Counted from the first letter of the stretch, positions 49,198 through 59,752 are shown. The stretch is DNA of 64,000 nt from Prochlorococcus sp. AG-363-N16 (GCA_003280135.1 QCFW01000001.1:1-64000), one strand, 5' to 3'. A program made the numbers and translations. Notes: generated from the sequence alone by a model not told the origin.

Positions 49198-49362
49198 ATG
49201 GATTGGAATTCCGCAAGGCAACATTGTAAAGAACGCAACTGGAAATGGTCATTGGCTTTAATAGAACAAGCTGAGAAGGAAATGAAAGAATTAGAAGACA
49301 AGGTTAAAAGGTACGAAGATCAGCAGAAAGCCTATCGCTTGTATAACTCCTGCAATTATTAA
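49198..49362 (+). CDS. Small coiled-coil protein (start MDWNSARQ within ORF 49144-49362)
   Basis: MDWNSARQHCKERNWKWSLALIEQAEKEMKELEDKVKRYEDQQKAYRLYNSCNY. Confidence 0.5.
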   Translation: MDWNSARQHCKERNWKWSLALIEQAEKEMKELEDKVKRYEDQQKAYRLYNSCNY

Positions 49363-49686
49363 TGGCTCTTACTTAATCCCCTATTGGCCTATCAGTTGAG
49401 ATGGTTTTAGTAAATCATTAAACGATGAAAAGTTTATTAGAGAAATACACAATAAGTGAAAAAAATGCTCAAGCAAAACCTAAATCATCCAAAAAAACTT
49501 GGTAAGAAGTATCTTTTTGTTATTTATTGGAGCTTTTATTTATGGGGTAATGACCTCTCTAAATTCTGATGAAATATTGCATAAATATTTTTTAACCCTA
49601 TAAAAACATCTTAAGTTTTTAACTATTCGAACTTTGCTTATCCTCTTTATTACCTTTATTAACTTCATAACCATTGGTTCTTTTAT

Positions 49687-50421
49687 ATGAAACGCTTATT
49701 AGTCTTGCAGCATTTGGAAAGAGAGGGACTTGGTTTGTTTTCCAAAATTGCTAGAGAGAGAGGATTGATTGTTACTGTATTTCGATTAGACCTTGGAGAC
49801 TCTCTTCCGGAATTGTATGAAGGAGATTTGGTTCTTGTCTTGGGTGGACCAATGGGAATAAAAGATATTAATCATCCAAGCTTTCCATGGCTTCTTGCAG
49901 AAGTTGATTTTCTGAAGAAAGCTCTGAATAAAAAAATTGGCATTATTGGTGTTTGCCTGGGGGCTCAGCTTTTGGCTTATGCGGCTGGAGGAAATGTCAG
50001 AACTTTGTTAGGTGGATCACCTCCAAAACCTTTGCCAGAAGTTGGATGGGAACCAATTTTCTTTAACTCATACACTAAAAGAGATTCATTTGATTATTTC
50101 TCAAAGTCACCTATGGTTGTGCTGCATTGGCATGGAGATAGAATTTTATTGCCTAGTAATGCCGAATTAATTGCAAGTAGTAATCGATGTAAAGAACAAT
50201 TTTTTAAAATAGGCGAATTGGCTTATGGACTTCAATTTCATCTTGAAGTAGAAGACGAAATGCTCGCAAATTGGATTGAAAATGACAGTAACTTTATTAA
50301 ATCAGCTCTAGGAAAGAATGCTAGATTCCTTTTGCAAAAGCAACAGAAGGAATTTGGAAAAAAAACTCTTAAGTCTAGGCTGATGTTTTTAAATCAATTA
50401 TTTGATCTTATTGGTGCTTGA
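49687..50421 (+). CDS. Class I glutamine amidotransferase (GMP synthase-like)
   Basis: IIGVCLGAQLLAYAAGG nucleophile elbow; YGLQFHLEVE. Confidence 0.92.
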   Translation: MKRLLVLQHLEREGLGLFSKIARERGLIVTVFRLDLGDSLPELYEGDLVLVLGGPMGIKDINHPSFPWLLAEVDFLKKALNKKIGIIGVCLGAQLLAYAAGGNVRTLLGGSPPKPLPEVGWEPIFFNSYTKRDSFDYFSKSPMVVLHWHGDRILLPSNAELIASSNRCKEQFFKIGELAYGLQFHLEVEDEMLANWIENDSNFIKSALGKNARFLLQKQQKEFGKKTLKSRLMFLNQLFDLIGA

Positions 50422-50691
50422 CCTAATTTCTTTAGGAGCCTCTGGTAATCGCTTTCTTATACTTTTTCCCTAAGCCTTCACGAAATATAAAAAACTTGGC
50501 ACGGGAGGATTGGCGATTCATAATTTTGAAATGCATATAGAGTTTCGTCATAAAAGCTTTATTGCACCAGTTATGTCAATTTGATTTGGCTGACATTTTA
50601 TCTAGAGATTAATGAAATAGTCTTGCAGAATAGGGGACTTTATCTGCTAAAGAAGAAGTAACTAAATTTTAAAAAATAGGAATCATTGAAA

Positions 50692-50865
50692 ATGAATAAA
50701 ATTATTGATTGGCATAAGTCATTCGTAGAAAAAGCACAGAAAGAATTTGGGATATCCAATTATGCACTTTATTGGTATGGGTTTTTAGAAGGGATATTGG
50801 CTTTTTGGATTATTACAAAAGTTGGCGGATTGTTCGTGAATAAAAGTTCTGATCTTCTTTTCTGA
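50692..50865 (+). CDS. Small TM protein (57 aa, not in ORF track)
   Basis: My translation: MNKIIDWHKSFVEKAQKEFGISNYALYWYGFLEGILAFWIITKVGGLFVNKSSDLLF*. Confidence 0.55.
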   Translation: MNKIIDWHKSFVEKAQKEFGISNYALYWYGFLEGILAFWIITKVGGLFVNKSSDLLF

Positions 50866-51141
50866 TTTTTTTTGCGGAGGGCCTATAAGCCCCCCTAAAG
50901 GACAAGGCTCCAAGCCCAATTGCCCACAGCCAGTGTCTTCTGGAATAGATATTTACTTGAAATAAGATTCAATGAAAAGTGTGATAACCCTCAAGTATTT
51001 AAACTGTAGGGCTTGTAGAAAGCTTATGGCCTTAAAAGCATTGGAACAAGCAGACTCTTTTATGGGATAATCCGATTGATAAATTAAACGAAGGTGTTCT
51101 TAGCAGTGCTATTGAAGATAGTCGATTGAATCTATTTGAAT

Positions 51142-51255
51142 TTATAAAATCAGAGCAATTAAAAAGATAATTGCCCCAGTTACTGCAAGGATGCTAATGC
51201 CTATAAGCAAATACAAAAAATATTTTTGAATAACAGCTGCAAAGTCATTTTCCAT
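51142..51255 (-). CDS. Tiny TM protein (37 aa, not in ORF track)
   Basis: My translation: MENDFAAVIQKYFLYLLIGISILAVTGAIIFLIALIL*. Confidence 0.4.
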   Translation of the reverse strand: MENDFAAVIQKYFLYLLIGISILAVTGAIIFLIALIL

Positions 51256-51453
51256 AAATTCATTATGCCTAATAAAAAAGATATTGAAGTAATTCAATTT
51301 TTTAGAGATGGTGCATTCATTACTCTTCTCAAGGAGGAGTTAAGTAATCAACATCGTCTTTTTGATCAGGAGCCATACTCGTGATGATTAGGTAATGAAT
51401 ATTTCCTATTTTCTAGGAATAATGCAAATATCTTTTAATCTTAATTATTTTGT

Positions 51454-51749
51454 ATAGCAAAAGGTTATTGGATAGTTACCACAACTACACCAATCCAGCT
51501 TTTAGAGAATATGTGGAAGCTTTTCAACCCTGGCTGGAATCTGTAGGTGGATCAATTATGGCTAAAGATATGGATTCAAAGACCGTTGAAGGCAAATCTG
51601 GAAAACTTGCAGTGAGGATTGAGTTCCCTTCAAAAGAGGATGCGATTGACTCTTATAACAGGGGTTATTATCAAGAAATTAGTAAATTGCGTTGGGCGAA
51701 TTCAACTGATACAAATATCATCATTATTGACGGTCAAGTGATTCCTTAA
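51454..51749 (+). pseudogene. DUF1330 family, frameshifted second copy without ATG
   Basis: KGYWIVTTT in frame from 51454, then 1-nt deletion near 51485-51490 shifts to TNPAFREYVEAFQPWLESVGGSIMAKDMDSKTVEG. Confidence 0.75.
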
Positions 51750-51888
51750 GGATCACCACCTTGGTTGTGGTGTTTGCTTCGGAGTGAGACTAGAAGCTTA
51801 GTTCTTTTGATTTTTGCTGTTATCGCTTTATTTAAAGTCGCATATTTTTAAAATTCTTCTATTATGTTCGAAATAAACTTTTCCTACA

Positions 51889-52203
51889 ATGCTTCGTAAA
51901 CAAGAAAAGAATGCGTTCCTTCGTTTAATATTTCTCTCTCTTGGATGGGGGATAGGCCTTGATCGCTTTTATGAAGGAGATAAAAAAGGTGGAATCCTCT
52001 CTCTTGTTGGATGGGGACTAGTACTTACTAGCTTTGGATACTTTAAATGCTCTGGTATTGAATATGTAGATGGAGTAAAAAACTATGCTGATTACAGTCC
52101 TAATCCTTTAATTCTTATTCCTACAATTTTGGGGATTTACGGATTCATTCTTATAATCCGAAAGGCGTTTAGACTTTCAAAGCAATTTGAAAATGCAGAG
52201 TAA
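51889..52203 (+). CDS. TM2-domain protein
   Basis: LSLGWGIGLDRFYEGDKKGGILSLVGWGL. Confidence 0.8.
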   Translation: MLRKQEKNAFLRLIFLSLGWGIGLDRFYEGDKKGGILSLVGWGLVLTSFGYFKCSGIEYVDGVKNYADYSPNPLILIPTILGIYGFILIIRKAFRLSKQFENAE

Positions 52204-52258
52204 ATAGCAATCCTATAAGGATTAATAGGTTTTATTTTTTTCAATTAAACTTATTTTT

Positions 52259-53962
52259 TCACGAGGAACAGCTGTAGTGTGAAATCCCGCCGGCATTGAA
52301 GAATTTTTTAGGCTTAATGCGGTCGTATTTAATAGCCATTTGCGATGATTGTTCTTCATAGGGATTAGTTAATAATTCTTGTAACTCACTAATGAGACTG
52401 TAATTACCTTCTTCGGCTTTTTTGTAAGCTGGTGCAATCAGCCATTCTCTCCAGGTGTATTTAGGGTTAACTTTTTTCATCGATGAAGTTGTCTCTTTGA
52501 TGTTGCCGTATCTAGTAATTCTGCCTCGCCAATTTTGGATCCATTTATTCCATTGAACGTCAATCTCATTTGAGCTGGTCGAGTAAAAGCTTTCTTTTAA
52601 AGTTTTTAGTTCGCTTGGAATTTCGGATAACTTTCTGAAGAAGATTGTGTAGTCCACTTTTGAAATAAGCATGAGACTAAACAGCTCATTTACGAGCATT
52701 TCGTCGTAATTAATTAGACCAAGTTTCTTTGACCACATTGTCTCGATCTTCTGGCGCATAGTTTCTGAAAAACCTTCTCTAAGCTTATCCAGTCTTCCCA
52801 GTGCATCTTTGTTATCGGAGAGGAGAGGTCTGATAGCTGCCCAGAACATCTGATAATTTGCTTCGGCCGCAGCAGGTTGATTGAAGAATGAGAAATGGTC
52901 GCCTCCTCCTGTCCAGGGCTGAAATTTCGGATCGAATAGCTCGCAGAATCCAAAGGGCCCATAGTCGAGCGTAAAACCACCAGCAGCACAGTTATCACTG
53001 TTAAAGTTCCCTTGGCAGTATCCAACACGTATCCAATTAGCTACTAGAGAGGTGAGACGCTGTCTGAAAAGATTGGCTAACTCGACTACTTGATCAGCAA
53101 ATGCAAGACTCTGATTGATTTCTTGCGAGTAGTTTCGCTTGATTAGATGATTTACGATCATCTTTAACTCATTGAGCTCATGATGATTGGGGCTATTACG
53201 AAAGCGACGAGCAAAAAGCTCAATTTGGCCTACACGTAGAAACGAAGAGGCGACACGGGTTGTAATGGCTGTAGGTGTATCAACTAAGACGTCGGGGTCA
53301 ATACTCTCTGAGTCTTTTGAATACCAAGGTCTAAGGACTTTCTCTGATCTAGAAACATATAAAGTTAGTGATCGAGAGGTCGGGATACCTAGGGAATGCA
53401 TATATTCCTGTGCCAGAAATTCGCGAACACTAGAACGAAGAACTGCTCGCCCGTCAGCACCTCGGCAATATGGAGTTGGACCTCCGCCTTTCAATTGCAT
53501 TTCCCATCGTTTGCCATTGAGAATGCCTTCGAATATGGAAATTGCACGACCATCGCCGTAGCCGTTCCCAGTCCCAAATGGACACTGCTGTATATATTCT
53601 GTGCCGTAGATCGAAAGCGCATATCCTGTTGCCCAACCAATTGAACGCATTGGTTTTTTCGTTACCGTTATGTCGCCAGAAAATAAACGGAGGAATTGCT
53701 CATCAAGTGCAAGATCATGACTCAGACCGAGTTCATGAAATAAATTTTTGCTATGTGCAATATATTCTGGTGATGGAATGGCAGTGGGAGTAACAGGCAC
53801 ATAATGACCAGAGAATACTTGACGAGGGTTGTGATCTTTACCATCTTTGGTCGCCTGAGGATCTGCTAGGAGTGTGTCCATGAAGGAATAGTCAGCACGT
53901 TGTAAAAACTCAGCGAAAGTTCTTGTTTGTGACGATTCGTACGTGCTCGAGGGAGCCGGCAT
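52259..53962 (-). CDS. selO: SelO/YdiU protein adenylyltransferase (pseudokinase fold)
   Basis: QLKGGGPTPYCRGADGRAVLRSSVREFLAQEYMHSLGIPTSRSL; NFNSDNCAAGGFTLDYGPFGF; C-terminal CSS. Confidence 0.95.
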   Translation of the reverse strand: MPAPSSTYESSQTRTFAEFLQRADYSFMDTLLADPQATKDGKDHNPRQVFSGHYVPVTPTAIPSPEYIAHSKNLFHELGLSHDLALDEQFLRLFSGDITVTKKPMRSIGWATGYALSIYGTEYIQQCPFGTGNGYGDGRAISIFEGILNGKRWEMQLKGGGPTPYCRGADGRAVLRSSVREFLAQEYMHSLGIPTSRSLTLYVSRSEKVLRPWYSKDSESIDPDVLVDTPTAITTRVASSFLRVGQIELFARRFRNSPNHHELNELKMIVNHLIKRNYSQEINQSLAFADQVVELANLFRQRLTSLVANWIRVGYCQGNFNSDNCAAGGFTLDYGPFGFCELFDPKFQPWTGGGDHFSFFNQPAAAEANYQMFWAAIRPLLSDNKDALGRLDKLREGFSETMRQKIETMWSKKLGLINYDEMLVNELFSLMLISKVDYTIFFRKLSEIPSELKTLKESFYSTSSNEIDVQWNKWIQNWRGRITRYGNIKETTSSMKKVNPKYTWREWLIAPAYKKAEEGNYSLISELQELLTNPYEEQSSQMAIKYDRIKPKKFFNAGGISHYSCSS

Positions 53963-54188
53963 AGGTCAACCTTCTCTTATATATAAAATCTTAGACTGTA
54001 TGCACTTACTTCTTGAGGGTATTTTATCCTGACTTGACAAGATTAATTTTTAAAATACTTCCTTTTGTCTTTGTTCATTCAGTATGTTTATAAGTCATGT
54101 ATCTCCTATATGAAATTTCTCTTTTGGGATCTACTTATATTTAATGTTTAAAGTTATGTCTATGGAACATTAAAAGTCACTTAATAAT

Positions 54189-54527
54189 TTACTTCTTAGA
54201 AATTTTAAAGCCAGAGCCACAAACACTTGGGTGTGCTCCTTCAGGAGTGCTAATTAAAAAACCCCCACCACTCATGTCACCAAAATAATCAAGCTTTAAA
54301 CCTTTCAATACTTCAAATTGATCTAATGGAGCAAAGAGAGTTATTCCATCAGTTCTAGCAATAGGCACTCCGTTATGTTGACCAGCCCTTAAACGAATAT
54401 ATAACCAACCTTCGTCAAAATTGTCTGGCAGTAAATCAATATGCATTTTCCCAGGAGCTCCTCCAAAAGCAGATTGTCTAATTAATTCAGCAGTAGCAGA
54501 TTTGGAGATATTTAGGTTGCAAGCCAT
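54189..54527 (-). CDS. Conserved hypothetical (IscA/HesB-like C-terminus, weak)
   Basis: KLDYFGDMSGGGFLISTPEGAHPSVCGSGFKI. Confidence 0.5.
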   Translation of the reverse strand: MACNLNISKSATAELIRQSAFGGAPGKMHIDLLPDNFDEGWLYIRLRAGQHNGVPIARTDGITLFAPLDQFEVLKGLKLDYFGDMSGGGFLISTPEGAHPSVCGSGFKISKK

Positions 54528-55043
54528 AATTCTTGGTCTTGGAATAGATTTTGAGTTTAAAACAATAGACTTTTATTGCCAGGAATAGAGTTCTGTTTTT
54601 CATTTTTTTGAGACTAAGGGCTGAGAAATGAGTAAATGAATCAGAATTATGAAAAGAACCAATTCTTTTTCGGAATTTAGAATTAAAAGCCAAAAGCTTT
54701 TAGCAACTTAGTTGCATTATTTTTTGAAGAATTTACGGACCATCTATCCCAGGCAAATGGAAGACCAAATAAATAAGATTAAACTGAATGAACCCACAGC
54801 AAGATTTGCTGCTTCTATTGTTGGCAGCTGATGTAACCATGATTCTCAATAGAATTAAAAGTATGTCAGTCTTTCAGCTAAAAAATTTCAGCATTATGTA
54901 AAAGTATAAAGAATTCGCTTAAGAAAAAAAATCATTAGTTGTCGGAAATGGCTGATTAGCAAAAGGGACCCAAAGGTTGTTTTCTTGAAGCCAATAGGAA
55001 AGCCCTACTTTCTTGATTTAAAGTTTAGGTGCAATATAAAAAA

Positions 55044-55187
55044 ATGATTCCAGAAATTTTCCAATTAACTGAACAAGGGAGAGAGTTATCCCCTTGGGGA
55101 CCAGTTATTGGAATGATTATCCTTTTTTTAGGAATGAACATGAGAATTGAGTTTCATGTTCAGAAAGAAGAGAAAGAAGAAGAATGA
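55044..55187 (+). CDS. Tiny TM protein (47 aa, not in ORF track)
   Basis: My translation: MIPEIFQLTEQGRELSPWGPVIGMIILFLGMNMRIEFHVQKEEKEEE*. Confidence 0.5.
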   Translation: MIPEIFQLTEQGRELSPWGPVIGMIILFLGMNMRIEFHVQKEEKEEE

Positions 55188-55273
55188 TTCTCTTATTGCT
55201 GTAGTGAGGCTAAAATGTGGAATCTGTAATCGCTTTACTTGGCCTGATCTCAAATTTTAGGAAAGGTAGGATA

Positions 55274-55444
55274 TGACAGGGCTTTTATTATTACTGTTTT
55301 CTTTTTTAGCATTGCAGTTATACATATTTTCTAGTGTAATTAGGAACAAAAATAATGAGCCATTAATTTTTAATCAAAATCAAAAATTTTATATTCATCA
55401 ATGGGCATTAAAGAAATTTGGTAAGATTCACACAAGAAAGTAAT
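55274..55444 (+). CDS. Tiny TM protein (56 aa, not in ORF track)
   Basis: My translation: MTGLLLLLFSFLALQLYIFSSVIRNKNNEPLIFNQNQKFYIHQWALKKFGKIHTRK*. Confidence 0.5.
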
Positions 55445-55526
55445 AGCTAGAGTTATAAGAAGTTAATTCAATTTGGTTTTATGAGTGCAAGAAATGAATT
55501 TAGCGATCTTTGACTGAGATATACGA

Positions 55527-55847
55527 TTAATATTTATTATATGAATTGTCCTTTGGTGGAATAAGAATGAGTAGTTCGTTATGGATTTTTTCACAACAAG
55601 TTCCTTTCTTTAAGGGCTCATCACTTCTTACTTCAATAGAGCATTCGTTAAGGCTTCTATTACTCCATGAAATTAATACGTTTACTTTTGACTTGTAATT
55701 TTTATTGTTGATTTTCTCTTCTGCAAAAATTTGCGCATGATTACTGAATTCTTGTGAAATATTCAAGCCAACTTCTTCAAGAATGCTTTGAAAGCTGCTG
55801 ATTAAGCAATCATTTTTAAGTTCGCTTAGATACTGGAAGTAAGCCAT
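55527..55847 (-). CDS. Hypothetical protein
   Basis: Intact 106-aa ORF, Cys-containing. Confidence 0.5.
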   Translation of the reverse strand: MAYFQYLSELKNDCLISSFQSILEEVGLNISQEFSNHAQIFAEEKINNKNYKSKVNVLISWSNRSLNECSIEVRSDEPLKKGTCCEKIHNELLILIPPKDNSYNKY

Positions 55848-55950
55848 TCAACAATGAAAGAGGTGGGCTTTGTACCCATCTATGTGTATGCATCATAACA
55901 ATTGGTATCATTTTTTTGTCGCATTACAACGCGTCTTAATACTCTTTTAA

Positions 55951-56592
55951 TTGTTGGCGAAAGGCCTGTTTCTTATCTATCGTTTGCATAAGCAATCTTC
56001 CTCGGCAATGTTGGACGTATTAATTGTCGAAGATGATCCTATCCTCTTGGATTTTTTAACTCAAGAGGTTTCTAATCATATCAATGTTCCTGAGAGAAGA
56101 GTAAGGAATGCATCTTCTCTTAAGAGAGCTCGATATTTAATTTCTCAGAAAATACCTGATTGGCTTTTGCTAGATCTTCACCTTCCAGATGGTTCAGGTG
56201 TTGAATTAGCCGAGGAGTTTGCTCGAGATAATTTAAAAGCAAAAATAATAATACTTACAGCTCAAGCTGATCAATTTGCTGTGCCTGCAGTCCTATTGAA
56301 AAATGTCCATGCATTACTTAATAAGGCAGATGGCTTGGCTCCTTTGCGGGAAGCAATTTGGGATGTTTGTAGGACCTTGGATAGGGATCTTCCTGACTTA
56401 AATGCTCTTACTCCAAGACAATTAGAGTTTTTAAGACTTATTGGAGAAGGTTTAGATACTGCCCAAATTTCAAAGCAATTGAATATTAGTTTCTCTACAG
56501 CTCAGACACATAGGCGGCAAATTACACGAAAATTAGGAATTAAAGGTTCTGCCTTGGTAAATCTTTCAAGGAACCTACCTAAGGTTTCATAA
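55951..56592 (+). CDS. NarL/LuxR-type response regulator (likely start MLDVLIVEDD)
   Basis: LLLDLHLPDGSG phospho-acceptor; LTPRQLEFLRLIGEGLDTAQISKQLNISFSTAQTHRRQITRKL HTH. Confidence 0.93.
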   Translation: MLAKGLFLIYRLHKQSSSAMLDVLIVEDDPILLDFLTQEVSNHINVPERRVRNASSLKRARYLISQKIPDWLLLDLHLPDGSGVELAEEFARDNLKAKIIILTAQADQFAVPAVLLKNVHALLNKADGLAPLREAIWDVCRTLDRDLPDLNALTPRQLEFLRLIGEGLDTAQISKQLNISFSTAQTHRRQITRKLGIKGSALVNLSRNLPKVS

Positions 56593-56593
56593 A

Positions 56594-58108
56594 ATGCTGA
56601 TGAATTATAAATTGAAAAAATTTGTTGATTTCATTTCTATTAATTTAGTTGCAATATCGGCATATTTTTTACTTGCATTATTGGCTAAAGAAGCTTTTGC
56701 TTGGCAATCGACAGCTATAACCTTATGGCCAGCATCTGGATTAGCTAATGCATTATTGATATCTCATGGTTGGATAGCTCTGCCTGGTTTAGCAATTGGC
56801 AATTTTCTTGGAACAGCTTTTGATCCCAATGTAGGTTTTTCTTTTCAACCATTTATGATCCCGGTGGCTATTGCAGCTTCAGCCCAAGCAGGGTTTGTTC
56901 GATGGATGCTAATCCGTAAGAATCTTTTAGATGACCCTTTAACGCGAATTTCTAGACTAATAACCTTTCTCTTAATTATTGGGCCTTTAGGGAATTGGCC
57001 AGCAGCAGCAACATTTTTGTTCTATCGAGTTGCTAATGCAGGGAAGTTGAGCGTAACTAATTTCGAATTACTTGATTCAAGTTACGTTAATGGCGCGTTC
57101 TTCTGGTGGCTTGGAGACTCAATTGGCTCCTTGCTGTTAGTACCTTTGCTTTTTGTGCTATTGCCATTCAAAAGACCCATATGGCTAGAGCGACGAACTT
57201 ATCTACTTAGACCACTTTTAGCAATGATTGTATTGCTGATTACGGGGTCATTCATAGAAAGAATCCTATTAGAGCGCATTAATATGACACCTCAGATGTT
57301 AGAGCCCATTCAAGACTTAAGACTTTTATCTACCTTTGCTTGGATTATTGTTGCTCTTGGTGTTTTGGGATTGATTTTACAAATCTCTGGCAAATATCTA
57401 GAGCAAGAAAAACTTTTGACTCGCTCTCGATTAGCGGGAGATGCAGCAGGAGCAGTGATCCATGAAATTGGACAGCCATTAATTCGATTAAGATTAAGGC
57501 TTGAAAATATTGTTAAATGGCATAAAAAAAACTCAAATATTGAAAATAAAGATTTTCCCTTTAATAAAGAAATAACGAATGAGGCAGAAAAAAGTCTTAA
57601 AGAATTAAATGCTGTAGTAGTTAATACTAGATCAATTCAAGACCTAACATTGGCTGGAATCCGCGATACTAATGCGGCTGATTTAGCAGATGCGGTTGCA
57701 ATGGCATCTGCTCAACTTCGATCAGATTTTGATCGACTTGATCAAGATCTTTCGGTCTTAATCAAAAAAGAATTACCTAAAGTTAGTTCTGGGCAAATCC
57801 AGTTACAGGCAGCTATAAGGAATTTACTTTCTAATGCGAGTAAAGCTGCAGGAGATCATGGAGTTATTCGAGTAAATGCTGGATTTAAATTGGGTTATGT
57901 TGTGTGCGAGATAGAAGATACTGGATCAGGGTTTGACCCTTTATCCATGCCTGATGGTAAGAAAAGGTTTAAGTCTCATACAAAAGGAATGGGGCTAGGG
58001 CTAATGATTGTTCGTCGAGTTGTAGATGATAACGGTGGAAAGATTAAGTTTGAGAATTCAGAAGAACTTGGTGGTGCAAAAGTAGGTCTATGGCTTAAGA
58101 CAAGCTAG
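56594..58108 (+). CDS. MASE1-domain sensor histidine kinase
   Basis: N-terminal WQSTAITLWPASGLANALLI MASE1; H-box AVIHEIGQPLIRLRLRLENI; DTGSGFDP...GMGLGLMIVRRVV. Confidence 0.9.
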   Translation: MLMNYKLKKFVDFISINLVAISAYFLLALLAKEAFAWQSTAITLWPASGLANALLISHGWIALPGLAIGNFLGTAFDPNVGFSFQPFMIPVAIAASAQAGFVRWMLIRKNLLDDPLTRISRLITFLLIIGPLGNWPAAATFLFYRVANAGKLSVTNFELLDSSYVNGAFFWWLGDSIGSLLLVPLLFVLLPFKRPIWLERRTYLLRPLLAMIVLLITGSFIERILLERINMTPQMLEPIQDLRLLSTFAWIIVALGVLGLILQISGKYLEQEKLLTRSRLAGDAAGAVIHEIGQPLIRLRLRLENIVKWHKKNSNIENKDFPFNKEITNEAEKSLKELNAVVVNTRSIQDLTLAGIRDTNAADLADAVAMASAQLRSDFDRLDQDLSVLIKKELPKVSSGQIQLQAAIRNLLSNASKAAGDHGVIRVNAGFKLGYVVCEIEDTGSGFDPLSMPDGKKRFKSHTKGMGLGLMIVRRVVDDNGGKIKFENSEELGGAKVGLWLKTS

Positions 58109-58131
58109 GATGATATCCCTTTGTAACTTAA

Positions 58132-58335
58132 ATATTCTTCAAATACTATGATTTAGGAGTTCGTAAACAACGACAAGAAGAACTCGACAATCTTGAGGAT
58201 TCTCGAAAGAGACTTGAAAAAGCTTACCAGTCTCGCATCAAGCACATTGATGAAAGAGAGAATGAACTTCAAGAAGAGCTCAAAGCTCTTTCTCTTGCCG
58301 AAGACACTAAACTAACTCTCTGTGAAAAAAATTGA
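58132..58335 (+). pseudogene. Coiled-coil gene fragment lacking a start codon
   Basis: Frame reads IFFKYYDLGVRKQRQEELDNLEDSRKRLEKAYQSRIKHIDERENELQEELKALSLAEDTKLTLCEKN*; no ATG/GTG/TTG. Confidence 0.5.
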
Positions 58336-58439
58336 GAAAAGCAATATTAAATAATAGTGACCTTTCAGGACCTGGGTTCTGAAAATGTCACTTTAGATCT
58401 AAGGAAAGGGCCCTAACAGGCCTCTTTCTTATGGCACTT

Positions 58440-58706
58440 TTACTTGCTATAGGTCAACTTCAAAATAAGTATGGTCATATTCAAAACAAAGGTAATTATA
58501 TTTGCAATTAAAACTGGAAGAGCATTTACTTGAATCGCATAGACGATCCAGAAGAAAAGCCCAGTAATAAACATCATGAGCATTATTATCGAAACATCTT
58601 CTGCCTTCTTGGTTCTCCAGATCTTTATAACTTGAGGCAAAAAGGCAATTGTGGTCAAGGCAGCCGCTACAAAACCAAAATCGTCAGGGTTAAAAAATTG
58701 GAACAT
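58440..58706 (-). CDS. SemiSWEET / PQ-loop transporter
   Basis: TTIAFLPQVIKIWRTKKAEDVSIIMLMMFITGLFFWIVYA. Confidence 0.9.
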   Translation of the reverse strand: MFQFFNPDDFGFVAAALTTIAFLPQVIKIWRTKKAEDVSIIMLMMFITGLFFWIVYAIQVNALPVLIANIITFVLNMTILILKLTYSK

Positions 58707-58990
58707 TTGTTTTTTCTAATAACGATTTAAAGTGACTAAGAAAGTTGCCGCAAAAAAATCTAAGCCTGGGCTTTAGAAGATTCCTGAAAAAGTAGCGATT
58801 AGGTGTCGCAGTTTTTGAACAATCTTTTTTTCAAGCATTATCCAAGAAAAACTCAATTTTTGATTGAAAACATTACACTAAAAAAGCGTTTCGCTTCCTT
58901 TTTTGATAGCCGTCTATTATCTACTTTAGTTTGAGTATGATTGAAATATATGCTTTTATGCTTTGTAGAAAATTAACATAAGAATTTTTT

Positions 58991-59629
58991 ATGTGCGGAA
59001 GATATGAGCTGAAAAATAAATTTGAAGAACTTCCACTTCTATTAAAGAAAGATTTACCAAGAGGGTTTGCACAGAAGTATGTAGGACAAAAATTAATTAG
59101 GCCGACTGATCCTGTAATAGTACTAAAAAATGAAGGTAAAATATCTACTTCAATAATGCTTTGGGGATTTATCTCTGAATGGTCTAAAGATCCTTTTGCT
59201 AGAGAAAGCTTAAGACCATTCAATGCTAGAGCTGAAACAATAGGAGAGAAGAAATTATTTCAAGGTAGTTGGAGACACAAGCGATGTTTAATGCCAGCAA
59301 GTGGTTTTTTTGAAAAGGGTTTTCGCATTAGTCGAAAAGATGAAAAACCTTTTTGGTTGGGAGGTGTCTGGAATAGATGGATGTCTACAGAAGGAAGTGA
59401 GCTTGACAGTTGTTGTGTCTTAACTACTGAACCAAATGACTTGCTCAAACCATTACATAATCGAATGCCAGTAATTATTCCAAATGGATTTGAGGAAGAG
59501 TGGATAGCTTCAGTTAAAGATCAATCTGAATTAAAGGCGCTTGAACCAATCTTGAATGGTTGGTGTCCAGATGAATGGAAAAAAGAAAAAATTAATAGTC
59601 CATCAATCTCTCAAATGAGCCTGTTTTAG
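58991..59629 (+). CDS. SRAP (SOS response-associated peptidase; YedK/HMCES) family protein
   Basis: MCGRYELKN with Cys2; NARAET; RCLMPASGFFEK; HNRMPVII. Confidence 0.93.
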   Translation: MCGRYELKNKFEELPLLLKKDLPRGFAQKYVGQKLIRPTDPVIVLKNEGKISTSIMLWGFISEWSKDPFARESLRPFNARAETIGEKKLFQGSWRHKRCLMPASGFFEKGFRISRKDEKPFWLGGVWNRWMSTEGSELDSCCVLTTEPNDLLKPLHNRMPVIIPNGFEEEWIASVKDQSELKALEPILNGWCPDEWKKEKINSPSISQMSLF

Positions 59630-59752
59630 TGCTGAATGAGGCTAATCTGTTGCCAACTTGGACAACCTCTTAAGTGATTTACATGTGGATGAGAACACTT
59701 TGCTCTCCAAATAGTTTGAAATTAAATAGGTTCAAATACCATATTTACTACT

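Noticed and set aside
53187-53793. Several plus- and minus-strand ORFs inside selO
   Set aside because: Overlap a well-supported SelO frame; no independent coding evidence.
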